Shown piece after piece: positions 1-8,956 of a DNA stretch of 55,288 nt; positions within the stretch are counted from its first letter, which is position 1; each line of letters opens with the position of its first letter. The notes under the pieces were generated by a model. The model searched no databases, was not told the origin of the DNA, and saw nothing but the letters and a program-made list of their open reading frames with translations. Origin of the DNA: Bacteroidales bacterium (GTDB taxonomy: Bacteria > Bacteroidota > Bacteroidia > Bacteroidales > FEN-979); the NCBI GenBank assembly GCA_017882335.1, contig JADGPR010000012.1:1-55288 (forward strand). Direction: 5' to 3'. Position numbers and translations under genes: made by a program.

Positions 1-290
1 TTTTGAATCAGGATAAAATTGTATCCGGTTGGACTGTTGTTTGAAGATACATCTGCAACGGCTCCACCTGCACTCAGCTTAAATTGACCTACCTGTTTGA
101 TGGTCATGGAGAAGTAACCGAAAGCATCGGTAGTATCTGATTTTATTACAGTACCATCATTAGTAGTGATTTTTACAAGCTGTTTCGCAAAAGGTTTCCC
201 GTTTTTGGTTATGGTTCCAAAAATGTCTCCTGCAAAGGTTAGTGCCGGAATTACAATTAACATTAAAAGAAGCATTTTTCTGATTTTCAT
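1..290 (-). CDS. Secreted carboxypeptidase-regulatory-like protein, N-terminal part (cut by window edge)
   Basis: An open frame on the minus strand starts at the ATG at 290 and runs off the left edge without a stop, so only about 96 residues are visible. Residues 1-20 form a clear signal peptide (MKIRKMLLLMLIVIPALTFA). The mature part begins GDIFGTITKNGKPFAKQ and continues with TTDAFGYFSMTIKQVGQF. That is the usual pattern of a carboxypeptidase regulatory-like (CarboxypepD_reg, transthyretin-like) beta-sandwich: a 'G-x-I/V-x-x-NGKP' strand, then 'T-D-x-x-G-x-F'. Such domains are common in exported Bacteroidota proteins. The function of the whole protein cannot be told from this fragment. Confidence 0.75.
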   Translation of the reverse strand, partial: MKIRKMLLLMLIVIPALTFAGDIFGTITKNGKPFAKQLVKITTNDGTVIKSDTTDAFGYFSMTIKQVGQFKLSAGGAVADVSSNNSPTGYNFILIQ

Positions 291-360
291 GGCTGTGTTT
301 TTTATGGAAACTCTAAAGGTACATTTTTTTATTGCTCATTGTTCATTGTTCATTGTCATC

Positions 361-392
361 AGGCCGGGCGGGAGAGGATTTACTTTCTTTGT
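361..392. repeat. Interspersed repeat, copy 1 (GGCCGGGCGGGAG family)
   Basis: The stretch beginning AGGCCGGGCGGGAGAG and continuing into a TTTACTTTCTTTG tract recurs at 32308-32340 with only small differences. A shorter inverted relative lies at 32675-32693. The copy ends where the stop codon of the gene at 393-1073 begins. Confidence 0.6.
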
Positions 393-1073
393 TTAAAAAT
401 TATCATACATCGGAAAGCGCGGTACCCGGTAAGTCTTACGGATAAATTTTTTAAAACCGTCGACAATTCCCGAACCCCAGTGTGCCGTATACCCCATATG
501 CCCGCAGTTCCCTGAAACCTCAGTTGCCCAGAGAACTTCCCTTGTTTGAATATCAAAAAACACAACCCACATCCATGCCTGTTCCTGTTCCTTGTTAAAA
601 TTTTCAGGAAGCAAAACCAGCCCAAGGCCTGCTTTCTCATTTAAGTTGTATTGTTTAATGGCAGATTTTATGGAATCCAATGGGAAAGAATAGTCTCCCG
701 CAATAATGAAATCATTCACCATATTGAGAGAAACAGACATTATTTCATTTTGCTTATAATAAAAACTGCCTTTTCTCAGTGTCCGCTGAACCCAGTTATT
801 CCATATGGTCTCTTTCTCGAGAAAGGTGATCCAGGATCTTGGATAATTTCGGCGGTATTCAGCGTTTTTTGATATTTTAGACGCATCAGAGACCCTGACA
901 TGCGAAAAATCCGCCCCGTAATAAAACAGGGGTTCGGTATTTCTGATTGAATCTGATTTATCTGACGTCTTGACCTGCTCATTATTTTGCGCCACAACAG
1001 TCTGGACAACCAGGCAAATGAAACCAGGGAATACGATGATCAGTATCGATTTAAATATTGAAGGATGAATCAT
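393..1073 (-). CDS. Exported protein of unknown function
   Basis: A 226-residue protein with an N-terminal hydrophobic export signal (about residues 8-28, ending VVQTVVAQ), so periplasmic or outer-membrane associated. I do not recognise a family by motif. The centre and C-terminus read like a conserved globular domain: YYGADFSHVRV near the start of the mature part, WMWVVFFDIQTREVLWA in the middle, and GHMGYTAHWGSGIVDGFKKF near the end. The stop codon lies directly against an interspersed repeat (361-392) that recurs at 32308-32340. Monocistronic; the divergent neighbour starts at 1303. Confidence 0.7.
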   Translation of the reverse strand: MIHPSIFKSILIIVFPGFICLVVQTVVAQNNEQVKTSDKSDSIRNTEPLFYYGADFSHVRVSDASKISKNAEYRRNYPRSWITFLEKETIWNNWVQRTLRKGSFYYKQNEIMSVSLNMVNDFIIAGDYSFPLDSIKSAIKQYNLNEKAGLGLVLLPENFNKEQEQAWMWVVFFDIQTREVLWATEVSGNCGHMGYTAHWGSGIVDGFKKFIRKTYRVPRFPMYDNF

Positions 1074-1302
1074 AGTGAATTAGTTTGAACGAAATCCGAA
1101 AATTAATCCTCTAAAATACTAAATTAATTGTTATCCATTGTGATTCTCCCGGTTGGGCTCGCCAGTGTGTATGTTACCCTTTCTTTTAAAATATTAACGA
1201 TTTCTCTACCACCCCCGCCAAAATCTACTGATCTTTGTATAAGAAAATTCAAATATCAAAAAACGACCATTTTATTTTAATTGCCTGATAAAAAATAGCC
1301 AT

Positions 1303-4300
1303 ATGAAAAAAATGATCTTTCTTTTCGCTTCTTGTGCACTCATTTCCCAGGTTGTATCTGCACAGAACAACAGCTCACATACGCAAAGAATTCTAACCGA
1401 CCCCGCAAAAGGAGCTCAGGTTGAATATCGTTCTGCAAACAATACGGCGGTAAACGGACAGCAGAATACACTGAAGTCCATGGCAATACCGGGAACCAAC
1501 TGGCATGCCACTGATGCTGCCGCCATCGACAATGTTGCAAAAGTCTCAGCCCAGGCTCAGAAAACTGCTGCCGGATGGACGCTCAACAACCAGCGGCTTT
1601 CCCTGTATGGCACTACCAATATTCCGTTATGGGAAGTTCCATTAACAATACAAACCACGGAGGAATCAGTGGATATGACAGAAGATGGTTCCAAAATTGC
1701 AAACGGATACAGCCATTCCATTGCAGTTTATACACCAGCTTCATCTACCCCCATCTGGTCGACCACGATCTCCAGGTCGGTCACAGGGATCCGGATCTCC
1801 GGTGACGGACTGAAGGTTTTTGTTGGTGTGGCCAATCTGCCTGCCGGTGACAGCAGTTTCGTCTATTGCTATACAGTGGGGCAAAATACACCGGTCTGGA
1901 TAAAATCATACCCCGGTGCCTTCACTTCCCTGGTCATTAATAAACTTGCAACCCGGGTGATCTTGGGAGAATATGGAGGAGGATATGCCATCATTCATGT
2001 TTTGAACGGTGCCGATGGTTCGCTGATCTTTGATGCGCCATCTTCGGATCAGTATCCACCCGCCATCTCAACGGATGGGAAATATATCGTAAACGGGAAT
2101 TTTTCCGGTTATGTTTATCTCTATGAATACGATGATGCTTTGTTAACATACTCTCAAAAATGGAGTCACAAAGTGAACGGGACAAATTCATGGGTTTGCG
2201 GAATGGGAATCTCTGCCGACGGCAGTACGATCGCAGTGGGGACGATGGTATTCCTTACCTCCAGTTATGACGGAGAATTGTACGTCTTTAACAACAATTC
2301 GCCGGATCCGTTATGGATTTATTCCGGCATGGGCGACATGGTGCAATGTGTAGATGTCAGCGGCGACGGTTCAATCATTGCTGCAGCAGGTTGGGGGCCA
2401 TTTAATAATTCGGGACCCGATTTTTATTTATTCCGGAAACAAAGTAATATACCCTATTTTACGCTGAACACACCGGGTTCTCTCTTCTGCCTGGATCTTT
2501 CCGATGACGGGAAAGTTTGTGTAACAGGTGGAAAAGCGGTACATGCCAGGGCCTTTGGAAATGGTGGCAACCTTTACAATATCAATTCAGATCCGGGTGG
2601 AGGAACACTCACCGGACATGCTGTTAAATCAGGCTCCGGCATACAGGCAGGAGTAAAAGCCGAGATTGTAGGCCAGCCCACATATTATGATTTCACGAAC
2701 GACTCATCTGTTTATATGATCAGTTATATTCCGGCAGGAACCTATTCTGTGCGGTATTCCGCCGTGGGATATATTACCCAGGTTATAACCGGAGTCCAGA
2801 TCACCGACGGGCAAACTACGGTGCGTGATGTGACCCTGCTTCCTGTCGGTGATCCGCCCGCCAACCTGACTGCGACACAGGGTGCCGCATTGTATGTTCA
2901 TCTTTCGTGGGAGGTATCACCTTCGGCAGGCGTGACCGGGTACAACATTTACCGGAAGCTTTATGACTTCTCGAATTACCCTTCCACACCACTGGGAACT
3001 ACCGGTGCAGGGCAGCTGACCTTCGACGACAATACGGCCTTGCCATTAACACATTATTATTATGCCGTTACCGCAAGGATTTTCGATACTCTTCAATCAC
3101 CTTATTCCAATGATGCCATCGGCTGGACCGCCGATGGGTTTGTCACCAATGAAATCAGCGCATATGTGGGATCGACGCCGGTAATCGACGGTGTAATAAG
3201 TCCTGGCGAATGGAGTGATGCATTTCGGGTGGATTTATCCGATTTCCTTGGGATTTATGATAATGCGCCTGACCCCATTTCAAGCGTCATTGGCTATTTT
3301 AAAGTTAATGCGGCCATGACCGAACTTTATGTGGCCGTTGAGAACTTTGATGATACGATTCTGAATGATCATGACGAAATTGCGCTGTATGTGGATGATA
3401 ATCATGATGGCGTTTTCCCGCCATCCACTGATAATTCCGAAGGAAATTATTGGGCAGTTCATTATGCTAGCGGTGACCTGATCCGTTACCGGCCGATTTA
3501 CAATACCGGGGGGGTGGGCACAGTTGTCCTTGTCCCGAATGCCCAAGTGAAAGTTTCCGGTGCTTCCGGCCATATCGTATATGAATTCGTCATTCCGTTG
3601 GGATCTGATTCTACCTGGCAGATCAATTTCAACAACCAGAACCAGAGTGGTATTTTCATTTTTGCCCTGGATGACCCGAGTAGCTTCAATGGGTGGTGGC
3701 CTTGTTCGAATTCGAACATTTTCTCTCCGGCCGGGTATGGCGTCATAACATTCGGCGCTACCGACCAGGTGCCTCCGCCACCGAACAACCTGCAACTTTT
3801 CAATCCGGTTGCACAAAATATAATGCTGCAATGGGAACAGCCAGACATCAATGATTTCGACCACTTTAACATTTATGAGGCAGTAAACGGGGGTTCATTT
3901 ACACTGCTTGATCATACCATAGGTGTACAATATTTTCTGACCGTGACCAATGGCAATTACCAGTTTTATGTGACAACCGTGGATCAAACCGGCCATGAAT
4001 CAGTACCATCAAATATTGTAACAGCCGATGTTACTGTAGGCCTGCCGGCGTTAACCGGCGAAATATCCATGTTCAAATTCGGACCCAATCCTTTCACGGA
4101 TCAGCTTATTATTGACCTGAAAACGGAAAAACAGACATTAATGCAGGCTGTTATCTATGATCTCAATGGAATCCCGATTTATACACTGGTAAATTCACAA
4201 ATTGGCCAGGGTTATCATCATTTTATATGGAATGGGAAAAATGCTGAAGGAAACAACCTTCCTGCCGGTATATATACCATGGTGATCCGCACCGGTGGAG

Positions 4301-4338
4301 GAATGTTCAATACATACAAGCTGGTGAAGATAAGATAG
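1303..4338 (+). CDS. Large secreted multidomain T9SS cargo (beta-propeller, FN3, CBM9-like)
   Basis: A 1011-residue secreted protein. Residues 1-20 are a signal peptide ending in VVSAQ. About 110-425 is a WD40/PQQ-like beta-propeller with repeats such as 'ISGDGLKVFVG', 'ISADGSTIAVGT' and 'VSGDGSIIAAAG'. About 430-515 is a carboxypeptidase-regulatory-like domain (GGGTLTGHAVKSGSG). About 516-605 is a fibronectin type III domain (PPANLTATQG). About 614-815 resembles a family 9 carbohydrate-binding/DOMON module (STPVIDGVISPGEWSDAF). A second FN3 follows at 823-905. The last 95 residues, from about 917, form the T9SS type A sorting domain (FKFGPNPF ... GNNLPAGIYTMVI). Known biology of the domain implies outer-membrane translocation and surface anchoring or release. 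The substrate is unknown. The ATG lies just after an A/T-rich leader. Confidence 0.9.
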   Translation: MKKMIFLFASCALISQVVSAQNNSSHTQRILTDPAKGAQVEYRSANNTAVNGQQNTLKSMAIPGTNWHATDAAAIDNVAKVSAQAQKTAAGWTLNNQRLSLYGTTNIPLWEVPLTIQTTEESVDMTEDGSKIANGYSHSIAVYTPASSTPIWSTTISRSVTGIRISGDGLKVFVGVANLPAGDSSFVYCYTVGQNTPVWIKSYPGAFTSLVINKLATRVILGEYGGGYAIIHVLNGADGSLIFDAPSSDQYPPAISTDGKYIVNGNFSGYVYLYEYDDALLTYSQKWSHKVNGTNSWVCGMGISADGSTIAVGTMVFLTSSYDGELYVFNNNSPDPLWIYSGMGDMVQCVDVSGDGSIIAAAGWGPFNNSGPDFYLFRKQSNIPYFTLNTPGSLFCLDLSDDGKVCVTGGKAVHARAFGNGGNLYNINSDPGGGTLTGHAVKSGSGIQAGVKAEIVGQPTYYDFTNDSSVYMISYIPAGTYSVRYSAVGYITQVITGVQITDGQTTVRDVTLLPVGDPPANLTATQGAALYVHLSWEVSPSAGVTGYNIYRKLYDFSNYPSTPLGTTGAGQLTFDDNTALPLTHYYYAVTARIFDTLQSPYSNDAIGWTADGFVTNEISAYVGSTPVIDGVISPGEWSDAFRVDLSDFLGIYDNAPDPISSVIGYFKVNAAMTELYVAVENFDDTILNDHDEIALYVDDNHDGVFPPSTDNSEGNYWAVHYASGDLIRYRPIYNTGGVGTVVLVPNAQVKVSGASGHIVYEFVIPLGSDSTWQINFNNQNQSGIFIFALDDPSSFNGWWPCSNSNIFSPAGYGVITFGATDQVPPPPNNLQLFNPVAQNIMLQWEQPDINDFDHFNIYEAVNGGSFTLLDHTIGVQYFLTVTNGNYQFYVTTVDQTGHESVPSNIVTADVTVGLPALTGEISMFKFGPNPFTDQLIIDLKTEKQTLMQAVIYDLNGIPIYTLVNSQIGQGYHHFIWNGKNAEGNNLPAGIYTMVIRTGGGMFNTYKLVKIR

Positions 4339-4342
4339 CGCC

Positions 4343-4364
4343 CCCTGCATACCGGCAGGCAGGG
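4343..4364. repeat. Palindromic GCAGGCAGGG element, copy 1
   Basis: CCCTGC (4343-4348) pairs with GCAGGG (4359-4364). The following stretch (GGTTCTACTTACAAATTT, then AAATTTG at about 4418) matches the flank of the copy at 6196-6214. The element sits directly after the stop of the gene ending at 4338 and may act as a transcript end. A third core lies at 15761-15780. Confidence 0.55.
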
Positions 4365-4456
4365 TTCTACTTACAAATTTCAGAAGGATCGTTTGTGGAA
4401 TTAGTGGAGAATTTCTAAATTTGTTCACACGATCGCTTAGTTAATAATCCTGAACG

Positions 4457-5110
4457 ATGGTTTTCTCTGTTTCCTTTTTCAGGGTATCCTGGATCCTGCT
4501 GGCTGTTCTCATGGTTTTCATTTTGGGAACGGGCATGGATACGGTGGATAACCGTGTAATGTATGATCAGCAGGTAGGCTGGATGCTGAAGCATGTGAGG
4601 TTCAAAACAGGAGATCTCATTTTCCGGAGGGGTAAAAGTTTCGCAAGCCAGGCTGTTCTCCTTACCGACCAGAATTCACACTATTCCCACGTTGGTATAA
4701 TAAGCCTGATAAATGGCAGACCCTTTGTGATTCATTCCGTTCCATATGAAAAGGGAAACGGTAACGACGAGATGAAATGTGAAAAACTGGAATCCTTTGT
4801 CTCCTTTGAAAAAGCGTCACGGGCAGCTGTTTACCGTGTTCAGGGGATGAGCAATGCCGGTTTGACGAAAGCCGTAAAATGGGCAAGAAAAGCTTTTGAT
4901 ACGAGGGTGAAATTTGATGAGGAGTATAATTTGATTTCGGATGACAGACTGTATTGTACCGAACTCATCTGGAAGTGTTACCGGGCAGCAGGAATTGATC
5001 TTGTCAAAGGGCAATTCGACGATCTGAATATTCCGTTAAAAGGCGGGTTTTATATTCTTCCCGGGCGACTGATCCTCAGTCCTTTATTGGTGAAAATACA
5101 TTCTTTATAA
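4457..5110 (+). CDS. YiiX/YebB-like NlpC/P60-superfamily cysteine hydrolase
   Basis: A 217-residue protein with an N-terminal membrane segment (about residues 7-25), so probably periplasmic or membrane-anchored. It shows the circularly permuted papain-like amidase signature of the YiiX/YebB (PF05708-type) family. FKTGDLIFRRGKSFASQ is followed by YSHVGII, where His78 is a candidate catalytic residue, and LYCTELIWKCYRAAGI, where Cys167 in YCTE is the likely nucleophile. In the permuted fold the histidine precedes the cysteine, as here. Members are thought to cut amide bonds in peptidoglycan or lipoprotein-like substrates, but the substrate here is unknown. Followed 27 bp later by a lipoprotein gene on the same strand, so possibly co-transcribed up to the terminator at 5577. 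Confidence 0.8.
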   Translation: MVFSVSFFRVSWILLAVLMVFILGTGMDTVDNRVMYDQQVGWMLKHVRFKTGDLIFRRGKSFASQAVLLTDQNSHYSHVGIISLINGRPFVIHSVPYEKGNGNDEMKCEKLESFVSFEKASRAAVYRVQGMSNAGLTKAVKWARKAFDTRVKFDEEYNLISDDRLYCTELIWKCYRAAGIDLVKGQFDDLNIPLKGGFYILPGRLILSPLLVKIHSL

Positions 5111-5137
5111 ACCTATGTTAAACCTAAAACAAACAAC

Positions 5138-5548
5138 ATGAAAACTACAAAACTCATCTTCGGCGTTCTTTTTCTTGGATCGCTTTTTTTACTGAATTCC
5201 TGTGGAAGTGGCAGTTCCAGTTCACCTGCCGCTACCGTTAAGGAATTTTCGAACAAAGTTGAAAAAGGAGACTTCGAGGGCGCCATCGGCTGCATTGCTA
5301 CCGATGGAAAACCCGTGGATAAAGAAGCAAAAGGCAAGCTGACGCTTTTATTGGGAATGGCCAAAGGAGAGGTTGAGAAGAAAAAAGGCATCAAAAACAT
5401 GGAAGTTATAAGTGAAACGATCGACCCCGATGGAAAAACTGCTACCGTAAAGATGAAGTTTACTTATGGTGACGGCAGTGTGAATGAAGAAAGTAATTCG
5501 CTGGTGAAGGAAGACGGTAAGTGGAAACTCTCCCTGCAAAAAAAATAA
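5138..5548 (+). CDS. DUF4878-like lipoprotein
   Basis: A 136-residue lipoprotein. The signal peptide ends in the lipobox LLNSC, so the Cys near position 22 would be acylated, and a Gly/Ser-rich linker follows. The mature domain starts PAATVKEFSNKVEKGDFEGAIGCIA and ends NSLVKEDGKWKLSLQKK. This matches the NTF2-like fold of DUF4878 lipoproteins, which begin with a 'P-x-x-x-x-x-F' helix and end in a 'DGKWKL' strand. Function unknown; these often sit beside envelope or stress genes. A strong hairpin terminator follows the stop by 28 bp. Confidence 0.8.
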   Translation: MKTTKLIFGVLFLGSLFLLNSCGSGSSSSPAATVKEFSNKVEKGDFEGAIGCIATDGKPVDKEAKGKLTLLLGMAKGEVEKKKGIKNMEVISETIDPDGKTATVKMKFTYGDGSVNEESNSLVKEDGKWKLSLQKK

Positions 5549-5576
5549 ATCTGACAGAAAAATGATTTCCTTTTCA

Positions 5577-5612
5577 GGGGGTTGTCTTTTTAGACAGCCT
5601 CCTTTTTATTTT
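5577..5612 (+). terminator. Intrinsic terminator after the DUF4878 lipoprotein
   Basis: GGGGGTTGTCT (5577-5587) and AGACAGCCTCC (5592-5602) pair over 11 bp (two G-U pairs in RNA) around a TTTT loop. TTTTTATTTT follows directly. Ends the transcript of 4457-5548. Confidence 0.85.
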
Positions 5613-5786
5613 CTGTTTTTTTGTCTTCATTTGCAATCTGTAACTCTTTTATCCGTATCTTTATAATCTGTAGGTTTTTAAAAGTGGCAAAGTCTCCTCT
5701 TTTATTTCCTGCAGATACTAAAATGATCTTTTATAAGTTTTGATAAGCAGAAGGTTTTAGTGTTAGATAGATAAAACAAACGGATA

Positions 5787-5984
5787 ATGAAAAAAGACGT
5801 ATTGGAAAACAGAATGAATCTCGCAAACCACCAGTTAAAAGTACCGCATGCAAAACTATTGACTGGTTCTATCCAAAATAAATTCCCCATCATTCTTGAC
5901 GGTGGGAAAACGATTCTCTTTATCTCAGATAAAAGTAAAGAAGCAGAGACCATAAAACGGTATGAACTGCGAAGAAAAAGGTAA
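5787..5984 (+). CDS. Small hypothetical protein, 65 residues
   Basis: A short open frame in an otherwise empty stretch. It encodes a basic, soluble-looking protein without signal peptide or membrane segment. The middle, KFPIILDGGKTILFISDKSK, looks like a beta-hairpin, and the end is strongly basic (TIKRYELRRKR). Composition and codon use look coding, and nothing larger overlaps it. I do not recognise a family. The basic tail could suit RNA or ribosome binding, but that is only a guess. Confidence 0.5.
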   Translation: MKKDVLENRMNLANHQLKVPHAKLLTGSIQNKFPIILDGGKTILFISDKSKEAETIKRYELRRKR

Positions 5985-6195
5985 TACGCTTCTTTCAGCC
6001 TGACCTTTTTTCTTCCGGCGACCCAGTTTACACCGCCGCCGGAGTCCCGTTCCGATAGTTTCTGGTTTTGACCGGTATGGGTATTCCAAGAAATTTCTCC
6101 AATCTTTTTGAATCTTTTACAACTGTTTTTATCACGGGTAAGAATCAGTGTCCTGAATATACGGGAGATATATACCCTCCGATTTCATCGGGATT

Positions 6196-6214
6196 CCTGC
6201 CTGCCGCAGGCAGG
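6196..6214. repeat. Palindromic CCTGCCTGC element, copy 2
   Basis: CCTGCCTGC (6196-6204) and GCAGGCAGG (6206-6214) pair over 9 bp with a one-base loop. It is followed, as in copy 1, by GGTTCGACTAACAAATTT and then AAAAATTTGAG, a second possible stem. It lies in the 330-bp gap between the small gene ending at 5984 and the M13 peptidase at 6314. I see nothing else in that gap. Confidence 0.65.
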
Positions 6215-6313
6215 GTTCGACTAACAAATTTTTCATCACTTCGTTCTAAAAATTTGAGTCTCCCAAATAATTCAGTTAATTTTGGCAACCATTAAAACCA
6301 AAATCATTACTAC

Positions 6314-8362
6314 ATGCAAAAAAATCCTTCCTGGCTGATGATCGCGTTTTCCGCGATGATGCTCTTATTCACTTATTCCTGCAATAATAATAGTAAAACG
6401 ATGAACGCTGAATACAAGGTGCCGGCCTTTGACCCTTCCGGTATCGATTCCACCGCGAAACCCTGCGATGATTTTGATCAGTTTGCGAATGGAAACTGGA
6501 AGAAACACAATCCGATCCCCTCAACCGAAGGTGCCTGGGGCGCGTTTAACGTCCTCGATAAAGAGACCCGTGAAGTGAAGATCAAGGGGATCGTTAAAGA
6601 ACTCCTTGACGTGAAAGACCTGAAAAAAAGAAGCGATGCACAGCTCATCACAGGTTACTACCGCTCATATATGGATACTGTAACCATTGAAGAGCGCGGC
6701 ATATCTCCCATCATGCCGATGGTTGAGAAGATCAATGCCACGAAGAATGTCTCGGATCTGATTGCGCTGGCCGGCGACCTTGCTAAATATGATGTCGGGG
6801 GCCCGTTTATGATTTATGTCAAAGCAGACGACCGGAATAGCAAGATGAATACAATTTTCATGGGACAAGGCGGGTTGTCGCTGGGCGATCGCAATTATTA
6901 TGAAAACAAGGATTCAGCCATGGTGAAGATCCGGGCGGAATTTATATACCATGTCGATAAAATGTTTGCAATGACCGGCTGGAAGGTAGCCGATCCAGGG
7001 AAGACCATCCTTGGCTTCGAAACCAAACTGGCCCTCATCCAGCTGAAAAATTTTGAAATGCGTGATCCCGTCAAGCTTTATAATAAGATTTCTTTCACTG
7101 AGCTTCAGAAGCTGGCGCCGGGGATCAACTGGGCCGATTATTATAAAAACTACGGCCTGAGAGCCGACACCGTGGTTGTTTGGAATAAAGATTACCTGAA
7201 AAACCTCAACCTGCTGGTTAAACAAACCCCGTTGGAGATGTTGAAAACCTATTACCTGTGGCATGTCCTTTCAGGCTTTGCCGGCGGATTGCCCGATCAG
7301 TTCAGCAAGGAATCGTTTCATTTTTTCAATACCATCATGTATGGGGTAAAAAAACAGCGCCCCCGCGAAGAACGTGCAATCATGAGTGTGAACCGCAGGC
7401 TGGGTATGCCCCTGGGAAAACTATTTGCAGCAAAATACTTCCCTGAATCTTCCAAGAAGAAAGTTACCGGGATGATCGAGAATGTGCGTTCGGTATATGG
7501 GGAACGTATCGAAAAACTTACCTGGATGAGTGCAGTAACGAAGGCAAAAGCCAAAAAGAAACTGTCGCAGTTCACCTGGAAGATCGGGTATCCCGATAAA
7601 TGGAAAGATTATTCCAGCATCGACATTCAGCCGGATAAGCTGATCGAAAACATGATGAACATCACTTTGTGGGAAAACAACGATATGATCGCAAAAGCAG
7701 GAAAGCCGGTGGACAAGTCGGAATGGATGATGTCGCCCCAAACCATCAATGCATATAACAATTCAACGAGCAACGAGATCGTTTTCCCGGCAGCCATTCT
7801 TCAGCCCCCGTTCTTTAATCCGGATGCCGACGATGCCATCAACTACGGCAGTATCATCAGCGTAATCGGTCACGAGATGACACATGGCTTTGATGACCAA
7901 GGGGCGCAATATGACGGAGAAGGAAACCTGAGCAACTGGTGGGCTCCCGAAGACGCGAAAAATTTTACTGCACTTGGCGAGAGAATGAAAATCTATTTCA
8001 ATTCATTTGAAGTCACCAAAGGATTTAAGATCGATGGAAAACTCACCTTGGGCGAAAACATCGCCGACCTTGGCGGATTGACGCTGGGGTACTATGCTCT
8101 TGTGAAGTCGATGGAAGGGAAGAAGGCGCCTGAACCCATTGATGGGTTTACCTGGAAGCAGCGGTTTTTCCTTGGGTGGGCGCAGGTGTGGCATGAAAAT
8201 ATAACCAATGAAAGCCTGATAAACCAGGTACAAACCAATGAGCATAGCCCGGGACGCTGGCGTATCAATGCCACCCTGGCGCAGATGAAGGAGTTTTCGG
8301 ATGCATTTGGATGTAAAGGGAAAATGGCTGTTGCCGATGCCGACCGGGTTGTGATCTGGTAA
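6314..8362 (+). CDS. M13 family zinc metallopeptidase (PepO/neprilysin-like), lipoprotein
   Basis: A 682-residue zinc endopeptidase of the M13 family. The signal peptide ends in a lipobox (FTYSCNNN), so it is probably membrane-anchored and periplasmic. The N-terminal Peptidase_M13_N part starts DSTAKPCDDFDQFANGNWKK, a family hallmark. The catalytic part has NAYNNSTSNEIVFPAAILQPPFF (the substrate-binding NAxY-type motif), then the zinc site HEMTH at 520-524 (in GHEMTHGFDDQG), and ENIADLGG with the third ligand Glu at about 581. The C-terminus VVIW resembles the usual terminal '-VW' of the family. Full family length, with no missing catalytic residue. Members cut peptides of fewer than about 50 residues. 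Monocistronic. Confidence 0.95.
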   Translation: MQKNPSWLMIAFSAMMLLFTYSCNNNSKTMNAEYKVPAFDPSGIDSTAKPCDDFDQFANGNWKKHNPIPSTEGAWGAFNVLDKETREVKIKGIVKELLDVKDLKKRSDAQLITGYYRSYMDTVTIEERGISPIMPMVEKINATKNVSDLIALAGDLAKYDVGGPFMIYVKADDRNSKMNTIFMGQGGLSLGDRNYYENKDSAMVKIRAEFIYHVDKMFAMTGWKVADPGKTILGFETKLALIQLKNFEMRDPVKLYNKISFTELQKLAPGINWADYYKNYGLRADTVVVWNKDYLKNLNLLVKQTPLEMLKTYYLWHVLSGFAGGLPDQFSKESFHFFNTIMYGVKKQRPREERAIMSVNRRLGMPLGKLFAAKYFPESSKKKVTGMIENVRSVYGERIEKLTWMSAVTKAKAKKKLSQFTWKIGYPDKWKDYSSIDIQPDKLIENMMNITLWENNDMIAKAGKPVDKSEWMMSPQTINAYNNSTSNEIVFPAAILQPPFFNPDADDAINYGSIISVIGHEMTHGFDDQGAQYDGEGNLSNWWAPEDAKNFTALGERMKIYFNSFEVTKGFKIDGKLTLGENIADLGGLTLGYYALVKSMEGKKAPEPIDGFTWKQRFFLGWAQVWHENITNESLINQVQTNEHSPGRWRINATLAQMKEFSDAFGCKGKMAVADADRVVIW

Positions 8363-8392
8363 TAAGGCAGTCAGGCAGGAATCAGCCGATTA

Positions 8393-8779
8393 TCAGAAGA
8401 GGTAAATCCGGTATTTGCTCTTAATATATCTGAAGTACCAGTAGAGTCTGCGGTTCACGTCAATGCCATATTCTACATCGGGCCGGCAATCAATAGATGA
8501 ATCGATAATTCTGCTGTATTTCCCGGTTCGGTAATAATCATTCCAGTTTCCCACTGCGACGATGTTTTGGGTCCGGTAATAATCATTTGATCGGTCCTGT
8601 GCCGGACTGTAATTGGTCAGATACCATTGATCAAATCCGGAGTCGATGATCACGATACCGTATTCAGTGGTGTCCTGATCTTTCTGGGTCAGAATTGCCG
8701 AGCTTTTTGAAACTGTTTTTACCGGGGAACATGCCCAGATCACCAGGACCAATATTCCGATGGAAATACTACGTGACAT
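8393..8779 (-). CDS. DUF6146-like lipoprotein
   Basis: A 128-residue lipoprotein. I chose the ATG at 8779 (MSRSISIG) over one 39 bp upstream because it gives a compact lipoprotein signal ending VIWACSP. The mature protein is rich in Tyr, Asp and Arg: EYGIVIIDSGFDQWYLTNYS, NDYYRTQNIVAVGNWNDYYRTG, and the end DVEYGIDVNRRLYWYFRYIK. This matches the small Bacteroidota family DUF6146, with 'ID-GF--W' near the start and 'YGI-LN-KLYYYF-Y' at the end. Function unknown. Convergent with the M13 peptidase gene, whose stop is 31 bp away. Confidence 0.75.
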   Translation of the reverse strand: MSRSISIGILVLVIWACSPVKTVSKSSAILTQKDQDTTEYGIVIIDSGFDQWYLTNYSPAQDRSNDYYRTQNIVAVGNWNDYYRTGKYSRIIDSSIDCRPDVEYGIDVNRRLYWYFRYIKSKYRIYLF

Positions 8780-8956
8780 GATGATGATTTTTTGTGTGAA
8801 ATTACAGTTGTGAAGCACTTTTGGGGGATATTTTGAACCTGAAATATTTAGGTCACATAATTTATCTATTCTCCACTTATTTAAGAAAGTTATTGCAAGG
8901 TAGTTTCCTTTCCGTTGGTCTTTGAAATGCCGCTTAACAGGAGGGTATCTTTTCTC

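Noticed and set aside
166-396. 76-codon plus-strand frame at the left edge
   Set aside because: It overlaps the signal-peptide start of the partial minus-strand gene (1-290) and runs through an interspersed repeat.
3280-3864. Long open frame antisense to the large T9SS gene (194 codons)
   Set aside because: It lies wholly opposite a well-supported domain-rich gene, its translation has no signal or domain pattern, and its composition is that of a shadow frame.
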